A DNA stretch of 13,661 bases from Auritidibacter sp. Marseille-P8566 (GCA_943325595.2 CALPQA020000014.1:1-13661), one strand, 5' to 3'; shown: positions 1 through 8,232, numbered from the stretch's first letter. Numbers and translations: made by a program. Notes: generated by a model not told the origin, from the sequence alone.

Positions 1-735
1 TACCATCAGGTAAATGAATTGCTGTTCAAAATGATTTTGTGGGAAATCGAACAAATTTCTCATAACGACAAATTGGAAACTGCTTTTTTCACAGAAAGAA
101 TCATGAGAATTAGCCGCTATTTTGATATGCTAACCACTTCTTTTGATATCATGGGTGACGGGATGGAAGTGGAACAATACATGAAATTTAGAAACACGCT
201 AACACCTGCAAGTGGGTTTCAAAGTGCGCAATACCGCTTGATTGAATTTGCTTCTACAGATTTAATAAACCTAATAGACTATCGTTTCAGAGCTACTATT
301 GACAGAAATACACCCTATGAACACGCTCTTGAACATTTGTATTGGCAAGCAGGCGGGAAGGACCATGAAACAGGCGAAAAATCATATTTGATTTTAGAAT
401 TCGAACGCAAATATAAGCCTCAGTTTTTGCGACACATGAAAGAATACAATACCATAAACCTTTGGCAGAAATTTAAGCAATTGCCTGAAGAAGATCAAAA
501 AAATTCAGAATTAATAAAAGCCATGCGACATTATGACCACACCGTGAATATCACTTGGGTAATGGGACACTTGAACGCGGCTAGGAAATATATTGAAGGA
601 AGCGGAAAAGGAGATGGTGAAGCAACTGGTGGAAGCGATTGGAAAAAATACATGCACCCAAAATACCAAAGACGAATATTTTTCCCCGAATTATGGAGTG
701 AAGAAGAATTGAAAAATTGGGGAGAGGAAAAATAG
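1..735 (+). CDS. kynA: Tryptophan 2,3-dioxygenase, 5' end cut by the window edge
   Basis: This haem enzyme oxidises L-tryptophan to N-formylkynurenine, the first step of the kynurenine pathway, in the cytoplasm. The frame is open from base 1, which encodes YHQVNELLFK, the conserved helix that carries the active-site His (second residue here); the usual Phe four residues earlier lies off the window, so roughly 65 N-terminal residues are missing. The QYRLIEF motif (near base 230) supplies the Arg that binds the substrate carboxylate. The proximal haem ligand is the His of WVMGHLNAAR, codon 568-570. It is followed by ATGGSDW, matching the substrate-loop GTGGSSG of better-studied enzymes, and a C-terminal PELWS. 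These assignments come from family knowledge of the Xanthomonas and human enzymes. No damage is visible. The M23 gene starts 23 bases after the stop with no terminator between, suggesting co-transcription. Confidence 0.95.
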   Translation, partial: YHQVNELLFKMILWEIEQISHNDKLETAFFTERIMRISRYFDMLTTSFDIMGDGMEVEQYMKFRNTLTPASGFQSAQYRLIEFASTDLINLIDYRFRATIDRNTPYEHALEHLYWQAGGKDHETGEKSYLILEFERKYKPQFLRHMKEYNTINLWQKFKQLPEEDQKNSELIKAMRHYDHTVNITWVMGHLNAARKYIEGSGKGDGEATGGSDWKKYMHPKYQRRIFFPELWSEEELKNWGEEK

Positions 736-758
736 TTTTATAACAAAAAAATAGCAGT

Positions 759-1979
759 TTGAAAAGAATCCCATTTATATTAATACTCCTACTATCGCTC
801 GTTTCTTGCAATAAAACGGAGAAAGCAAAACCTACTAAAAAAGCGCCAATTGTTGTAGCTTTTGGATTTACACTCAATAATTTTGATGTAGTTCAAGACA
901 CAATTAAAGACGGCGATACTTTTGGAAGTATTCTCGACAAACAAAACATTGGCGATAAAAAAGTATATGATATTGTCGAAAAAGTCAAAGATACTTTTGA
1001 TGTTCGGATAATGCGAATTGACAAGCCCTACACGATTCTACGCTCTAAGGGAAAAGATAAAAAAATGCGTGCTTTCATTTACCAGCCTGATCGTTTGAGT
1101 TATTACGTAATTGACCTTAAAGATTCAATAACCGTATACAAACACATAAAACCAGTAACCATCAGACGAAGAACCATTGCTGGAGAACTCAATGGGTCTT
1201 TATCGGAAACATTAGAGAAAAAAGGAGTTGAAGGCGCTTTGGCAACCTCTATTTCAAAAGTATATGCTTGGTCAATTGACTTTTTTAAATTACAAAAAGG
1301 AGATAAATTTGCGATTACTTTTACCGAACGCTATATAAACGATTCTATATATGACGGAGTTGATAGTCTAAAATGTGCTTTTTTTGAATACAAAGGGAAA
1401 ATAATTTATGCGTTCCCATTTGCACAAAATGAAAATTCTCAAAAATTGGATTATTTTGATGAAGAAGGAAAAGCACTCAAGAATTTTTTCTTAAAAGCAC
1501 CCTTGAAATTTATCAATATTACATCAAAATTTTCAAAAAACAGATTTCATCCTGTTCAACAAATTTGGAAAGCACACAAAGGAACCGATTATGCTGCGCC
1601 TCAAGGAACGCCAATTATGACAACTGCTTCGGGTGTTGTGGAACAAACTGGATTTACAGCAGGAAATGGAAATTTTGTTAAAGTAAAACACAACAACACT
1701 TATTCTACACAATACTTACACATGTCGAAAATAATTGCTCGAAGAGGCCAACGTGTCAATCAAGGGGATATTATTGGAAAAGTTGGAAGTACTGGTTTGG
1801 CAACTGGTCCTCACGTATGTTACCGCTTTTGGAAAAATGGAGTTCAAGTCGATGCATTGGGTTTAAAACTTCCCAATTCAGAACCTATGAGTAAAAAGAA
1901 TTTACCCCGATTTATGACACAAATGATCCCTTTGAAAAAAGAATTAGATCGAGTGGCAAGTATACAATTCAAAAAATAA
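759..1979 (+). CDS. M23-family peptidoglycan endopeptidase lipoprotein
   Basis: A 406-residue predicted zinc metallopeptidase that cuts peptidoglycan cross-links. The N-terminus KRIPFILILLLSLVSC is a lipoprotein signal with the acylated Cys at residue 17. A middle part of about 230 residues resembles the LysM-like/OapA and Csd3-type N-terminal regions found before M23 domains. The peptidase domain (about 270-375) has HKGTD (zinc ligands H273 and D277), YLHMS (H321) and GPHVCYRF. In that last motif the usual HxH reads H352-V-C354, so the third zinc ligand position is Cys. The start is TTG: an in-frame TAA at 741-743 lies six codons upstream, and the next ATG is far inside the protein, past the signal peptide. 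It lies close behind kynA and is probably in the same transcript; nothing links the two biochemically. Whether it is an active hydrolase or a regulator is open because of the Cys. Confidence 0.9.
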   Translation: MKRIPFILILLLSLVSCNKTEKAKPTKKAPIVVAFGFTLNNFDVVQDTIKDGDTFGSILDKQNIGDKKVYDIVEKVKDTFDVRIMRIDKPYTILRSKGKDKKMRAFIYQPDRLSYYVIDLKDSITVYKHIKPVTIRRRTIAGELNGSLSETLEKKGVEGALATSISKVYAWSIDFFKLQKGDKFAITFTERYINDSIYDGVDSLKCAFFEYKGKIIYAFPFAQNENSQKLDYFDEEGKALKNFFLKAPLKFINITSKFSKNRFHPVQQIWKAHKGTDYAAPQGTPIMTTASGVVEQTGFTAGNGNFVKVKHNNTYSTQYLHMSKIIARRGQRVNQGDIIGKVGSTGLATGPHVCYRFWKNGVQVDALGLKLPNSEPMSKKNLPRFMTQMIPLKKELDRVASIQFKK

Positions 1980-2042
1980 TAAGCCCTTTTTGAGTTAAAA
2001 TTTCAGAAAAATCTTAATAATTACATTTTCAAACTTTATTCG

Positions 2043-2050
2043 TAAATTTG
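2043..2050 (+). promoter_or_regulatory. Candidate -7 element for pgi
   Basis: TAAATTTG matches the Bacteroidota -7 consensus TAnnTTTG exactly and sits 40 bases before the pgi start. The region 19-21 bases upstream has no good TTTG -33 element, so the call rests on the -7 box and its position in the gap. Confidence 0.5.
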
Positions 2051-2090
2051 CATTTCGATAAAAATAAACCATAAAAGAATTCTTACCAAA

Positions 2091-3731
2091 ATGGCTTTAC
2101 AAAATACCAATCCTACCAATACGAATGCTTGGAGTGAACTTCAGAATCATTTTGAAACAATGCAAAACGTTTCAATGAAAAAAATGTTTCAAGACGATGC
2201 TTCAAGAGCTTCTAAATTTCATTTAAAATGGAATGACTTTCTGGTAGATTTTTCAAAAAACAGAATCAATCAAGAAACAATGGATTTGTTAGTAAAATTA
2301 GCTAACGAAGTGCATTTAAAAGAAGCCATTTCAGGTTATTTTGATGGGGAAGTAATTAACAAAACAGAAAACAGAGCAGTACTTCATACGGCTTTACGGG
2401 CACCTAAAGAGGCTGTAGTTAAAGTTGACGGACAAGATATCATTCCTGAAATTTATGAAGTGAAAAGTAAAATTAAAACCTTCACTGATGAAATTCTGAA
2501 TGGCACTCGAAAAGGATTTACCGGAAAAACATTTACCGATATTGTAAATATTGGAATTGGCGGTTCGGATTTGGGACCAGCAATGGTTGTTGAAGCACTA
2601 CAATTCTATAAAAATCATTTAAATGTCCATTTTGTTTCTAATGTTGACGGTGATCATGTAAATGAAATTATTAAAAAATTAAATCCTGAAACTACCTTAT
2701 TTGTTATCGTTTCTAAAACATTTACAACTCAAGAAACACTGACAAATTCGGAGACAATTCGGGCTTGGTTTTTGAAATCTGCAAAGCAGGAAGATGTAGC
2801 AAACCATTTTGTTGCCGTTTCTACAAATTTAAAAAACGTAACTGAGTTTGGAATTAATGCTGACAATGTTTTTCCAATGTGGGATTGGGTTGGCGGAAGA
2901 TTTTCTTTATGGAGTGCCGTTGGTTTGTCTATAAGTTTAGCCGTTGGTTTTGAAAATTTTGATAAAGTTTTGAAAGGTGCTAATGAAATGGATGAACATT
3001 TCAAAACAGCAGCTTTCGATAAAAATATTCCTGTAGTTTTAGCTTTATTAAGCATCTGGTACAATAATTTCTTTGGTGCCGAAAGTGAAGCCTTAATTCC
3101 TTATACCCAATATTTACAAAAATTAGCTCCATACTTGCAACAAGGAATTATGGAAAGTAATGGAAAAAGTATTGGTCGTGATGGAAAACCAGTTAATTAT
3201 CAAACGGGAACAATTATTTGGGGAGAACCTGGAACAAACTCGCAACACGCATTTTTTCAGTTGATTCACCAAGGAACAAAATTAATCCCTACAGATTTCA
3301 TTGGATTTGTAAATTCTTTATATGGAAACAAAGACCATCACGATAAATTAATGTCAAATTTCTTTGCTCAAACCGAAGCATTATTGAACGGAAAATCAGA
3401 AGAACAAGTTAGAAATGAATTTGAAAAACAAGGAGTTTCATCTGAAAAAGCAGCATATTTAAATCCTTTTAAAGTGTTTAAAGGGAATAAACCAACAAAT
3501 ACTATCTTAATAAAAAGCTTAACTCCAGAAACTTTGGGTTCTTTAGTTGCTATGTATGAGCATAAAATTTTTGTTCAAGGGGTGATTTGGAATATTTTTA
3601 GTTATGACCAATGGGGTGTTGAACTTGGAAAGCAATTAGCAACCTCTATTTTAAACGAAATTAATTCTGGAACCTTAAATAATCATGACAGTTCGACTGA
3701 ATTTTTATTGAATCATTATCTCAAAAAATAA
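2091..3731 (+). CDS. pgi: Glucose-6-phosphate isomerase
   Basis: A full-length 546-residue phosphoglucose isomerase interconverting glucose 6-phosphate and fructose 6-phosphate in glycolysis and gluconeogenesis. Family signatures are intact: the nucleotide-sugar-phosphate stretch [25 protein letters not shown] (from residue 267), MESNGKS with the catalytic-base Glu at residue 355, [11 protein letters not shown] with the ring-opening His at 386, and [12 protein letters not shown] with the active-site Lys at 514. These numbers coincide with the E. coli enzyme (E355, H386, K514), so the N-terminus is right and there are no net indels before the active site. The gene has its own promoter candidate and a terminator directly after it, so it is probably monocistronic. 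Nothing is odd about it. Confidence 0.98.
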   Translation: MALQNTNPTNTNAWSELQNHFETMQNVSMKKMFQDDASRASKFHLKWNDFLVDFSKNRINQETMDLLVKLANEVHLKEAISGYFDGEVINKTENRAVLHTALRAPKEAVVKVDGQDIIPEIYEVKSKIKTFTDEILNGTRKGFTGKTFTDIVNIGIGGSDLGPAMVVEALQFYKNHLNVHFVSNVDGDHVNEIIKKLNPETTLFVIVSKTFTTQETLTNSETIRAWFLKSAKQEDVANHFVAVSTNLKNVTEFGINADNVFPMWDWVGGRFSLWSAVGLSISLAVGFENFDKVLKGANEMDEHFKTAAFDKNIPVVLALLSIWYNNFFGAESEALIPYTQYLQKLAPYLQQGIMESNGKSIGRDGKPVNYQTGTIIWGEPGTNSQHAFFQLIHQGTKLIPTDFIGFVNSLYGNKDHHDKLMSNFFAQTEALLNGKSEEQVRNEFEKQGVSSEKAAYLNPFKVFKGNKPTNTILIKSLTPETLGSLVAMYEHKIFVQGVIWNIFSYDQWGVELGKQLATSILNEINSGTLNNHDSSTEFLLNHYLKK

Positions 3732-3752
3732 TCACTCAAAATAATAACAACT

Positions 3753-3785
3753 GCTCGACTTATTAAAATTTGTCGGGCTTTTTTA
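3753..3785 (+). terminator. Intrinsic terminator after pgi
   Basis: GCTCGAC at 3753-3759 pairs with GTCGGGC at 3772-3778 (seven pairs, one of them G-U) across a 12-base AT-rich loop, followed by a run of T from 3779. It begins 22 bases after the pgi stop. The rest of the gap up to 3915 is AT-rich; the best promoter-like string for the next gene is TAATATTTG at 3878-3886, which has one base too many for TAnnTTTG. Confidence 0.8.
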
Positions 3786-3915
3786 TTTCACGTTGGTGAA
3801 GCTTTTAGAACTAAAAATCACTTGCAAATTTTAACAAATAATTATATATTAACATTTAATTAACACGTTCAAAGAATTAATATTTGAAATTTGCAAAAAA
3901 TTTAAACAACGCAAC

Positions 3916-6573
3916 ATGAAAAATTTGAAAAACAATTTATTAACAGGATTGTTTCTTTTAATTGCAGGGTTTTCTTACTCTCAAGAGAAAGTAAAAGATT
4001 CTGTGAAAAATGCTTCTAATCAATTGGAAGAGGTTATTATCAAAAGCACCGTTATTGACGTTGCTAAGGACAGAAAAACTCCTGTAGCTGTATCAACAAT
4101 TAAGGCTTCAGAGATTCAAGCGAAATTAGGAAACCAAGAATTTCCTGAATTATTGAACAACACGCCTTCGGTTTATGCTACTAAATCAGGTGGTGGTTTT
4201 GGAGATTCAAGAGTTAACATTCGTGGATTTGACCAAAAAAACATTGCTGTTATGATAAATGGAGTTCCTGTGAACGACATGGAAAACAGTTCTGTTTATT
4301 GGAGTAACTGGGCAGGTTTGTCTGATGTTACAACTTCAATGCAAGTTCAAAGAGGATTGGGTTCTTCTAAATTAGCTATTTCATCTGTTGGTGGAACTAT
4401 AAATGTTGTTACTAGAACTGCTGACATCAAACAAGGTGGAAGCATTTCTACTGGAACTGCAAATGATAACTACTTAAAAACTACTGCTTCTTATTCTACT
4501 GGATTAATGAAAAACGGATTATCTGCTTCGATTTTGTTAAGCCAAACAAGTGGAGAAGGATATGTAGATGGAACTAAATTTGCAGGAGCTAACTATTTTA
4601 TTGGTTTAGGATATAAATTAAATGAAAAACACGATTTTCAATTAACTTTTACTGGTGCCCCACAATGGCATAACCAAAGATCTGCTGCTCCAACAATTGC
4701 TGATTATATCAAATACAGCAGCAATGGAGAACCAAACATTAAATACAACTCTGATTGGGGAAAATTGAATGGTGAAGAATATAGCTTCAGAACTAATTAT
4801 TATCACAAACCTATTGCTTCTTTCAACTGGGATTACAAAATCAATGAAACTACAAAATTATCTACAGTAGTTTACGGTTCTTGGGGTCGTGGTGGAGGAA
4901 CAAACGGAACAGGTGGAATTAGAGGAAAAGCATATTTTGACGCTTCTTTAAGAACTGCTGATGGTTTAGTAAATGTTGATTTAATTAACAATTGGAACCA
5001 AGGTCGCACTGTAAATATTGGAGGTGTAAATTACACAAGAACACTTACAAGTGGCGCTTTTCAAAACAGTTCATCTTCTGGTTCTACTACAAGTTTGAGT
5101 TCAGGAATTTCAAAAATTTCATCTGTTAACTCTCACAACTGGTATGGTGGTGTTATTGATTTAAATAAAAAATTAAGTGATAAATTAGTTATTGATTTTG
5201 GAATTGATGTAAGAGCTTACAGAGGAATTCACTATCAAAACATCAATGATTTATTGGGTGCTAATAGATATTATGACACTACTGATAAAAATAATCCAGT
5301 AAGAACGTTAAGTTTCCAATACGAAGCTTTGCCAAGCGGAAACCCATTTTTCAATTCTGATTACCAACAAAAAATCAACTACAACAATGATGGTTTAGTT
5401 AGATGGTACGGCGCTTTTACTCAATTGGAATATTCTACTGAAAACCTTACTGCTTTCGTTCAAGGAGCTATTTCTCAACAAGGTTTCAAAAGAAATGACT
5501 ATTTCAAATACCTTACTACAGAAGCATTGTATTCTACAAGCTACAAAAACATCTTAGGTGGAAATGCTAAAGGTGGTGTAAATTACAACATCGGTGCACA
5601 CCACAATGTATTTGTAAATGCAGGTTACTATTCAAAACAACCATTTTTTAACGCCGTTTACCCTGTAAACACTTCAATCTTGAATAAAGATTTAACTAAT
5701 GAAAAAATTATGGGAGTTGAAGCAGGTTACGGTTTCCGTTCTTCTGTTTTCAATGCAAACGTAAATATTTACAGAACAACTTGGAATGACCGTTTTGTAA
5801 ATTCAAGTACTTCTTTAGTTGATCCTGATGGATTAGCTTCAACAAACAACTCTGTTAGAGCCTTTGCTTTTATGTCAGGTGTAAACCAAATTCACCAAGG
5901 AGCTGAATTAGATTTCACAGTTAAACCTATACGTAAATTGGTAATTAACGGTATGTTCTCTTTTGGAGATTGGACTTACGGAAGTGCAGTTGTTAAATCA
6001 TCTTTCTTTAGAGAAGATACTAACGGACCTTTATTAGTTCCTGTAACTGCAACTCAAACAAATCCTGATTTACAATTGGCTACACAACAAAACATCTCTG
6101 GATTAAAAGTTGGTGATGCAGCGCAATTAACAGCATCTTTAGGAGCTTCTTATGAAGTTATTAGAAATGTAAAATTAGATGCAAACTACAGATATGCAGA
6201 CAATTTATATGCAAGTTTTGACCCAAGTAAATTTACCACTCAAGCAATTGTTGATAAAGGATCTTTACAATTACCTTCATTTGGATTAATGGATGCTGGT
6301 TTTTCATATAAATTAATGGTTGGAAAAGACAAAGCAAATGCAGTAAATTTCCGTTTGAACGTAAACAACGTTTTGGATGAAGTTTATATCGCTGAATCAA
6401 GAACTAACAACACTGCAAAAACACAAGCTGATTTCATGACGGGTACAAATCCAAATTTAACAGCATATCAATTGTACCAACAAACTGGTCTTTATGATGG
6501 TGTAGATAAAACAAATCAGGTTTTCTTCGGATTTGGAAGAACTTGGAACTTCACAATTAGCTACAATTTCTAA
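3916..6573 (+). CDS. TonB-dependent outer-membrane receptor
   Basis: An 885-residue outer-membrane transporter, energised by TonB, for an unidentified ligand. It has an Sec signal peptide (MKNLKNNLLTGLFLLIAGFSYSQ, cleavage near residue 22) and a TonB-box-like LEEVIIKS at 37-44. The plug domain follows (about 55-165), with VNIRGFDQKNIAVMINGVPVND and the closing VGGTINVVTR. A 22-strand-type beta barrel with alternating aromatic strands fills the rest, ending in the terminal Phe (TISYNF) recognised for barrel assembly. It lacks the N-terminal carboxypeptidase-like regulatory domain of SusC proteins, is shorter than them, and has no susD-like gene beside it. A polysaccharide-uptake role is therefore unlikely, and a FecA-type metal-complex or other small-ligand role is possible. 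The gene stands alone between two terminators. No Fur-box-like site is evident in the 184-base upstream gap. Confidence 0.93.
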   Translation: MKNLKNNLLTGLFLLIAGFSYSQEKVKDSVKNASNQLEEVIIKSTVIDVAKDRKTPVAVSTIKASEIQAKLGNQEFPELLNNTPSVYATKSGGGFGDSRVNIRGFDQKNIAVMINGVPVNDMENSSVYWSNWAGLSDVTTSMQVQRGLGSSKLAISSVGGTINVVTRTADIKQGGSISTGTANDNYLKTTASYSTGLMKNGLSASILLSQTSGEGYVDGTKFAGANYFIGLGYKLNEKHDFQLTFTGAPQWHNQRSAAPTIADYIKYSSNGEPNIKYNSDWGKLNGEEYSFRTNYYHKPIASFNWDYKINETTKLSTVVYGSWGRGGGTNGTGGIRGKAYFDASLRTADGLVNVDLINNWNQGRTVNIGGVNYTRTLTSGAFQNSSSSGSTTSLSSGISKISSVNSHNWYGGVIDLNKKLSDKLVIDFGIDVRAYRGIHYQNINDLLGANRYYDTTDKNNPVRTLSFQYEALPSGNPFFNSDYQQKINYNNDGLVRWYGAFTQLEYSTENLTAFVQGAISQQGFKRNDYFKYLTTEALYSTSYKNILGGNAKGGVNYNIGAHHNVFVNAGYYSKQPFFNAVYPVNTSILNKDLTNEKIMGVEAGYGFRSSVFNANVNIYRTTWNDRFVNSSTSLVDPDGLASTNNSVRAFAFMSGVNQIHQGAELDFTVKPIRKLVINGMFSFGDWTYGSAVVKSSFFREDTNGPLLVPVTATQTNPDLQLATQQNISGLKVGDAAQLTASLGASYEVIRNVKLDANYRYADNLYASFDPSKFTTQAIVDKGSLQLPSFGLMDAGFSYKLMVGKDKANAVNFRLNVNNVLDEVYIAESRTNNTAKTQADFMTGTNPNLTAYQLYQQTGLYDGVDKTNQVFFGFGRTWNFTISYNF

Positions 6574-6600
6574 TAAATTAGAAAGTAAACTATAATTTTA

Positions 6601-6635
6601 AAACGACATTCTTACTTTAAGAATGTCGTTTTTTT
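6601..6635 (+). terminator. Strong intrinsic terminator after the TonB receptor
   Basis: AAACGACATTCTTA (6601-6614) and its perfect reverse complement (6618-6631) form a 14-bp stem with a 3-base loop, running straight into T's. It starts 27 bases after the receptor stop. Because the stem ends with AAA/TTT it may work in both directions. Confidence 0.93.
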
Positions 6636-6648
6636 ATGCTTTTTTCTT

Positions 6649-6656
6649 TATATTTG
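6649..6656 (+). promoter_or_regulatory. Candidate -7 element for the small membrane protein gene
   Basis: TATATTTG fits TAnnTTTG exactly, 24 bases before the ATG at 6681. Any -33 contact would fall in or next to the T-run of the preceding terminator. Its position is the main reason to reject an upstream in-frame ATG at 6636. Confidence 0.55.
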
Positions 6657-6680
6657 TTCAAATTAAATAATAAACCCCTT

Positions 6681-7109
6681 ATGAATTTATACGTTTTCTT
6701 ACAAAAATTTCACTCAGGCTGGGCTTATCTAGCACTTTTATTACTTGTTGTAACCGTTGTTAATTCCCTTATCGGAATGGCTTCAAAAAAAGAATTTACT
6801 GCCAAAGACAGAAAAATCGCGATACTAGGATTAATTGGAACGCACACACAATTGTTAGTTGGTTTGGTATTGTATTTTGTTTCTCCACTTGGTTTTGAAT
6901 CTTTAGGAAATATGGCAGACAAAGCATTGCGATTGACTTCACTAGAACATCCTTTGGTAAATATAATTGCCATCACTCTAATCACAATAGGCTGGGTAAA
7001 ACATAAAAAATTGACAACTAGCGAATCAAAATTTAAAACATTTTCAATTTATTATGGCTTAGGTTTGCTTTTAATTTTAAGTAAAATTCCTTGGCAATTA
7101 TGGTTCTAA
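6681..7109 (+). CDS. Small four-helix membrane protein, possibly cytochrome b-like
   Basis: A 142-residue inner-membrane protein with four predicted helices at about 13-32, 47-67, 90-107 and 122-138 and a short C-terminus ending KIPWQLWF. It starts MNLYVFLQKFHSGWAYL; an in-frame ATG at 6636 would place the start in the terminator T-run and before the -7 box, so 6681 is preferred. Three histidines sit at or near helix ends: H11 (HSGW), H55 (THTQ) and H90 (EHPL). That pattern could bind haem, and similar Bacteroidota proteins are, as I recall, sometimes labelled cytochrome B; no assay-backed function is known to me and ligand roles are inference. The gene appears monocistronic between two hairpins. 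Confidence 0.75.
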   Translation: MNLYVFLQKFHSGWAYLALLLLVVTVVNSLIGMASKKEFTAKDRKIAILGLIGTHTQLLVGLVLYFVSPLGFESLGNMADKALRLTSLEHPLVNIIAITLITIGWVKHKKLTTSESKFKTFSIYYGLGLLLILSKIPWQLWF

Positions 7110-7117
7110 AATAAACG

Positions 7118-7140
7118 TAAAAGTCCTTATTGGGCTTTTA
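7118..7140 (+). terminator. Probable weak terminator hairpin
   Basis: TAAAAGTCC (7118-7126) pairs with GGGCTTTTA (7132-7140), nine pairs with one G-U, around a 5-base loop. The T's are within the 3' arm rather than after it, so it could also act for the minus strand. It begins 9 bases after the membrane protein stop. Confidence 0.55.
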
Positions 7141-7186
7141 CTGATTTTTGCACACATGCAAATTGAAACTATCTAAAAAATTAATT

Positions 7187-7669
7187 ATGTTCCAACATAA
7201 ATTAAAATTCTCAACACTTATTACTTGTTTCCTTTTTTTGGCAATAGGAATGACTGCAGAAGCACAAAAAATAACGAAACCAATTCCAGCAAAAGTGGTC
7301 ATTGACACTGCTAAAGCTAAAATCGTTGTAGCAGATACTCTAAAACCAAAACCAGTACTGAAATTTAAAGCATATAAAGCAAAAGTTCACGCTTCTTATT
7401 ATGCCAATAAATTTAATGGCAAAAGAACGTCAAGCGGTGTTCGATTTAACAATGATAAATACACTGCAGCACACAGAAAATTGCCTTTTGGTACAAAATT
7501 GAGAATTACCAACGAAGAAAACGGAAAATCAGTAATTGTAGAGGTTATTGATCGTGGACCCTTTTCTAGAGGTCGTGAAATTGATTTGTCAAGACGTGCT
7601 TTTATGGAAATTGTATCCAATAAAAATAGCGGTTCTACAATGGTTAAGATTGAAACAGTTGAAGAATAA
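7187..7669 (+). CDS. Secreted RlpA-like double-psi beta-barrel protein
   Basis: A 160-residue exported protein of the RlpA family (septal lytic transglycosylases acting on naked glycan strands). The start at 7187 gives a clean signal peptide (MFQHKLKFSTLITCFLFLAIGMTAEA, cut before Q27); a longer in-frame TTG start at 7148 would add 13 residues before the signal and is rejected. A Lys/Ala/Pro-rich linker (about 30-65) leads to the barrel domain (67-158). It has ASYYANKFNGKRTSSG, TAAHRKLPFGTKLRITN, IDRGPF and RGREIDLSRRAF. The conserved His (H96) and Asp (D122) align with P. aeruginosa RlpA H131 and D157. The position aligned with catalytic E120 is Val85. There is no lipobox and no SPOR domain, unlike classical RlpA. 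It may therefore be a weaker enzyme or a glycan binder. It converges with the CYTH gene, one base separating the stops. Confidence 0.88.
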   Translation: MFQHKLKFSTLITCFLFLAIGMTAEAQKITKPIPAKVVIDTAKAKIVVADTLKPKPVLKFKAYKAKVHASYYANKFNGKRTSSGVRFNNDKYTAAHRKLPFGTKLRITNEENGKSVIVEVIDRGPFSRGREIDLSRRAFMEIVSNKNSGSTMVKIETVEE

Positions 7670-7670
7670 A

Positions 7671-8147
7671 TTACTCTTTATTCCAGTTTTTAAAAGGGTT
7701 TTTACTCAAATAAGCATTGTAATATTGTTCGTTGTTGGTAACTTCATTTCCTAACCAACTCGGTTTTTCGAAAGATTCTGTTTCCGATTGCAATTCGATT
7801 TCTGCAACTACCAATCCTTGATTTTCTCCATAAAACTCATCTACTTCATAAACGTGATTTCCCGCTTTTATTTCAAAACGAGTTTTACTAATAACGCCCT
7901 TTTCACACAATTCTAAAAGAGATTTAGCTTCAGCAACTGGAATTTGCTTTTCCCATTCAAAACGAGACATTCCCGATTCGTTTCCCTTTCCTTTAATGGT
8001 TACATAGCCTTTGTCTCCTTTAATTCTGACCCGAACCGTTCGCTCAGGAGTTGAATTTAAATAGCCTTGCGCGATTTCATTTTTTGCAAATGCAGCTGTT
8101 TTATATTCATCGGAAGTAACTAAAAATTTGCGCTCTATTTCAATCAT
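7671..8147 (-). CDS. CYTH domain protein (triphosphate tunnel metalloenzyme)
   Basis: A 158-residue single-domain protein of the CYTH superfamily, whose members use a cationic, metal-binding beta tunnel to hydrolyse or cyclise triphosphate substrates (inorganic tripolyphosphate, thiamine triphosphate, or ATP in class IV adenylate cyclases). The N-terminal signature ExExK is E3-I-E5-R-K7. Further tunnel residues are visible in ERTVRVRIKGDKGYVTIKGK (35-54), KTRFEI (88-93), VYEVDEFYG (99-107) and AEIEL (115-119), followed by the C-terminal WLGNEVT helix typical of small bacterial members. Length and motifs fit a soluble tripolyphosphatase-like enzyme, but the substrate cannot be read from sequence. 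The gene is divergent from the Gcr-like gene across an 85-base gap and converges on the RlpA-like gene with no room for a terminator. Confidence 0.92.
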   Translation of the reverse strand: MIEIERKFLVTSDEYKTAAFAKNEIAQGYLNSTPERTVRVRIKGDKGYVTIKGKGNESGMSRFEWEKQIPVAEAKSLLELCEKGVISKTRFEIKAGNHVYEVDEFYGENQGLVVAEIELQSETESFEKPSWLGNEVTNNEQYYNAYLSKNPFKNWNKE

Positions 8148-8181
8148 TGTTAAAAGATGTTATTTATTTGACCAAGTTAAT

Positions 8182-8214
8182 AAAAATTAACGTGTCAATT
8201 CGTATTTTTACAAA
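8182..8214 (-). promoter_or_regulatory. Candidate promoter of the CYTH gene
   Basis: Read on the minus strand, TTTG (8214-8211) is followed after 21 bases by TAATTTTT (8189-8182), a one-mismatch TAnnTTTG, leaving about 34 bases to the ATG. A 6-bp inverted repeat GTTAAT/ATTAAC (8176-8191) overlaps the -7 element and could be an operator. I found no equally good promoter for the divergent plus-strand gene. Confidence 0.4.
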
Positions 8215-8232
8215 TCACAGAGCGATTCAACT

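Noticed and set aside
1980..2042. Terminator after the M23 gene
   Set aside because: The stretch is AT-rich but I could not find a stem of useful length before a T-run.
2729..3064. Minus-strand ORF of 111 codons inside pgi
   Set aside because: It is a frame shadow of pgi, which carries all catalytic residues in this stretch.
6636..6680. Upstream extension of the four-helix protein (ATG at 6636)
   Set aside because: It begins at the end of the terminator T-run and before the TATATTTG box; the ATG at 6681 fits the promoter and gives a natural N-terminus.
7548..7754. Plus-strand ORF of 68 codons across the RlpA-like and CYTH genes
   Set aside because: It is a shadow of two well-supported genes and shows no family likeness.
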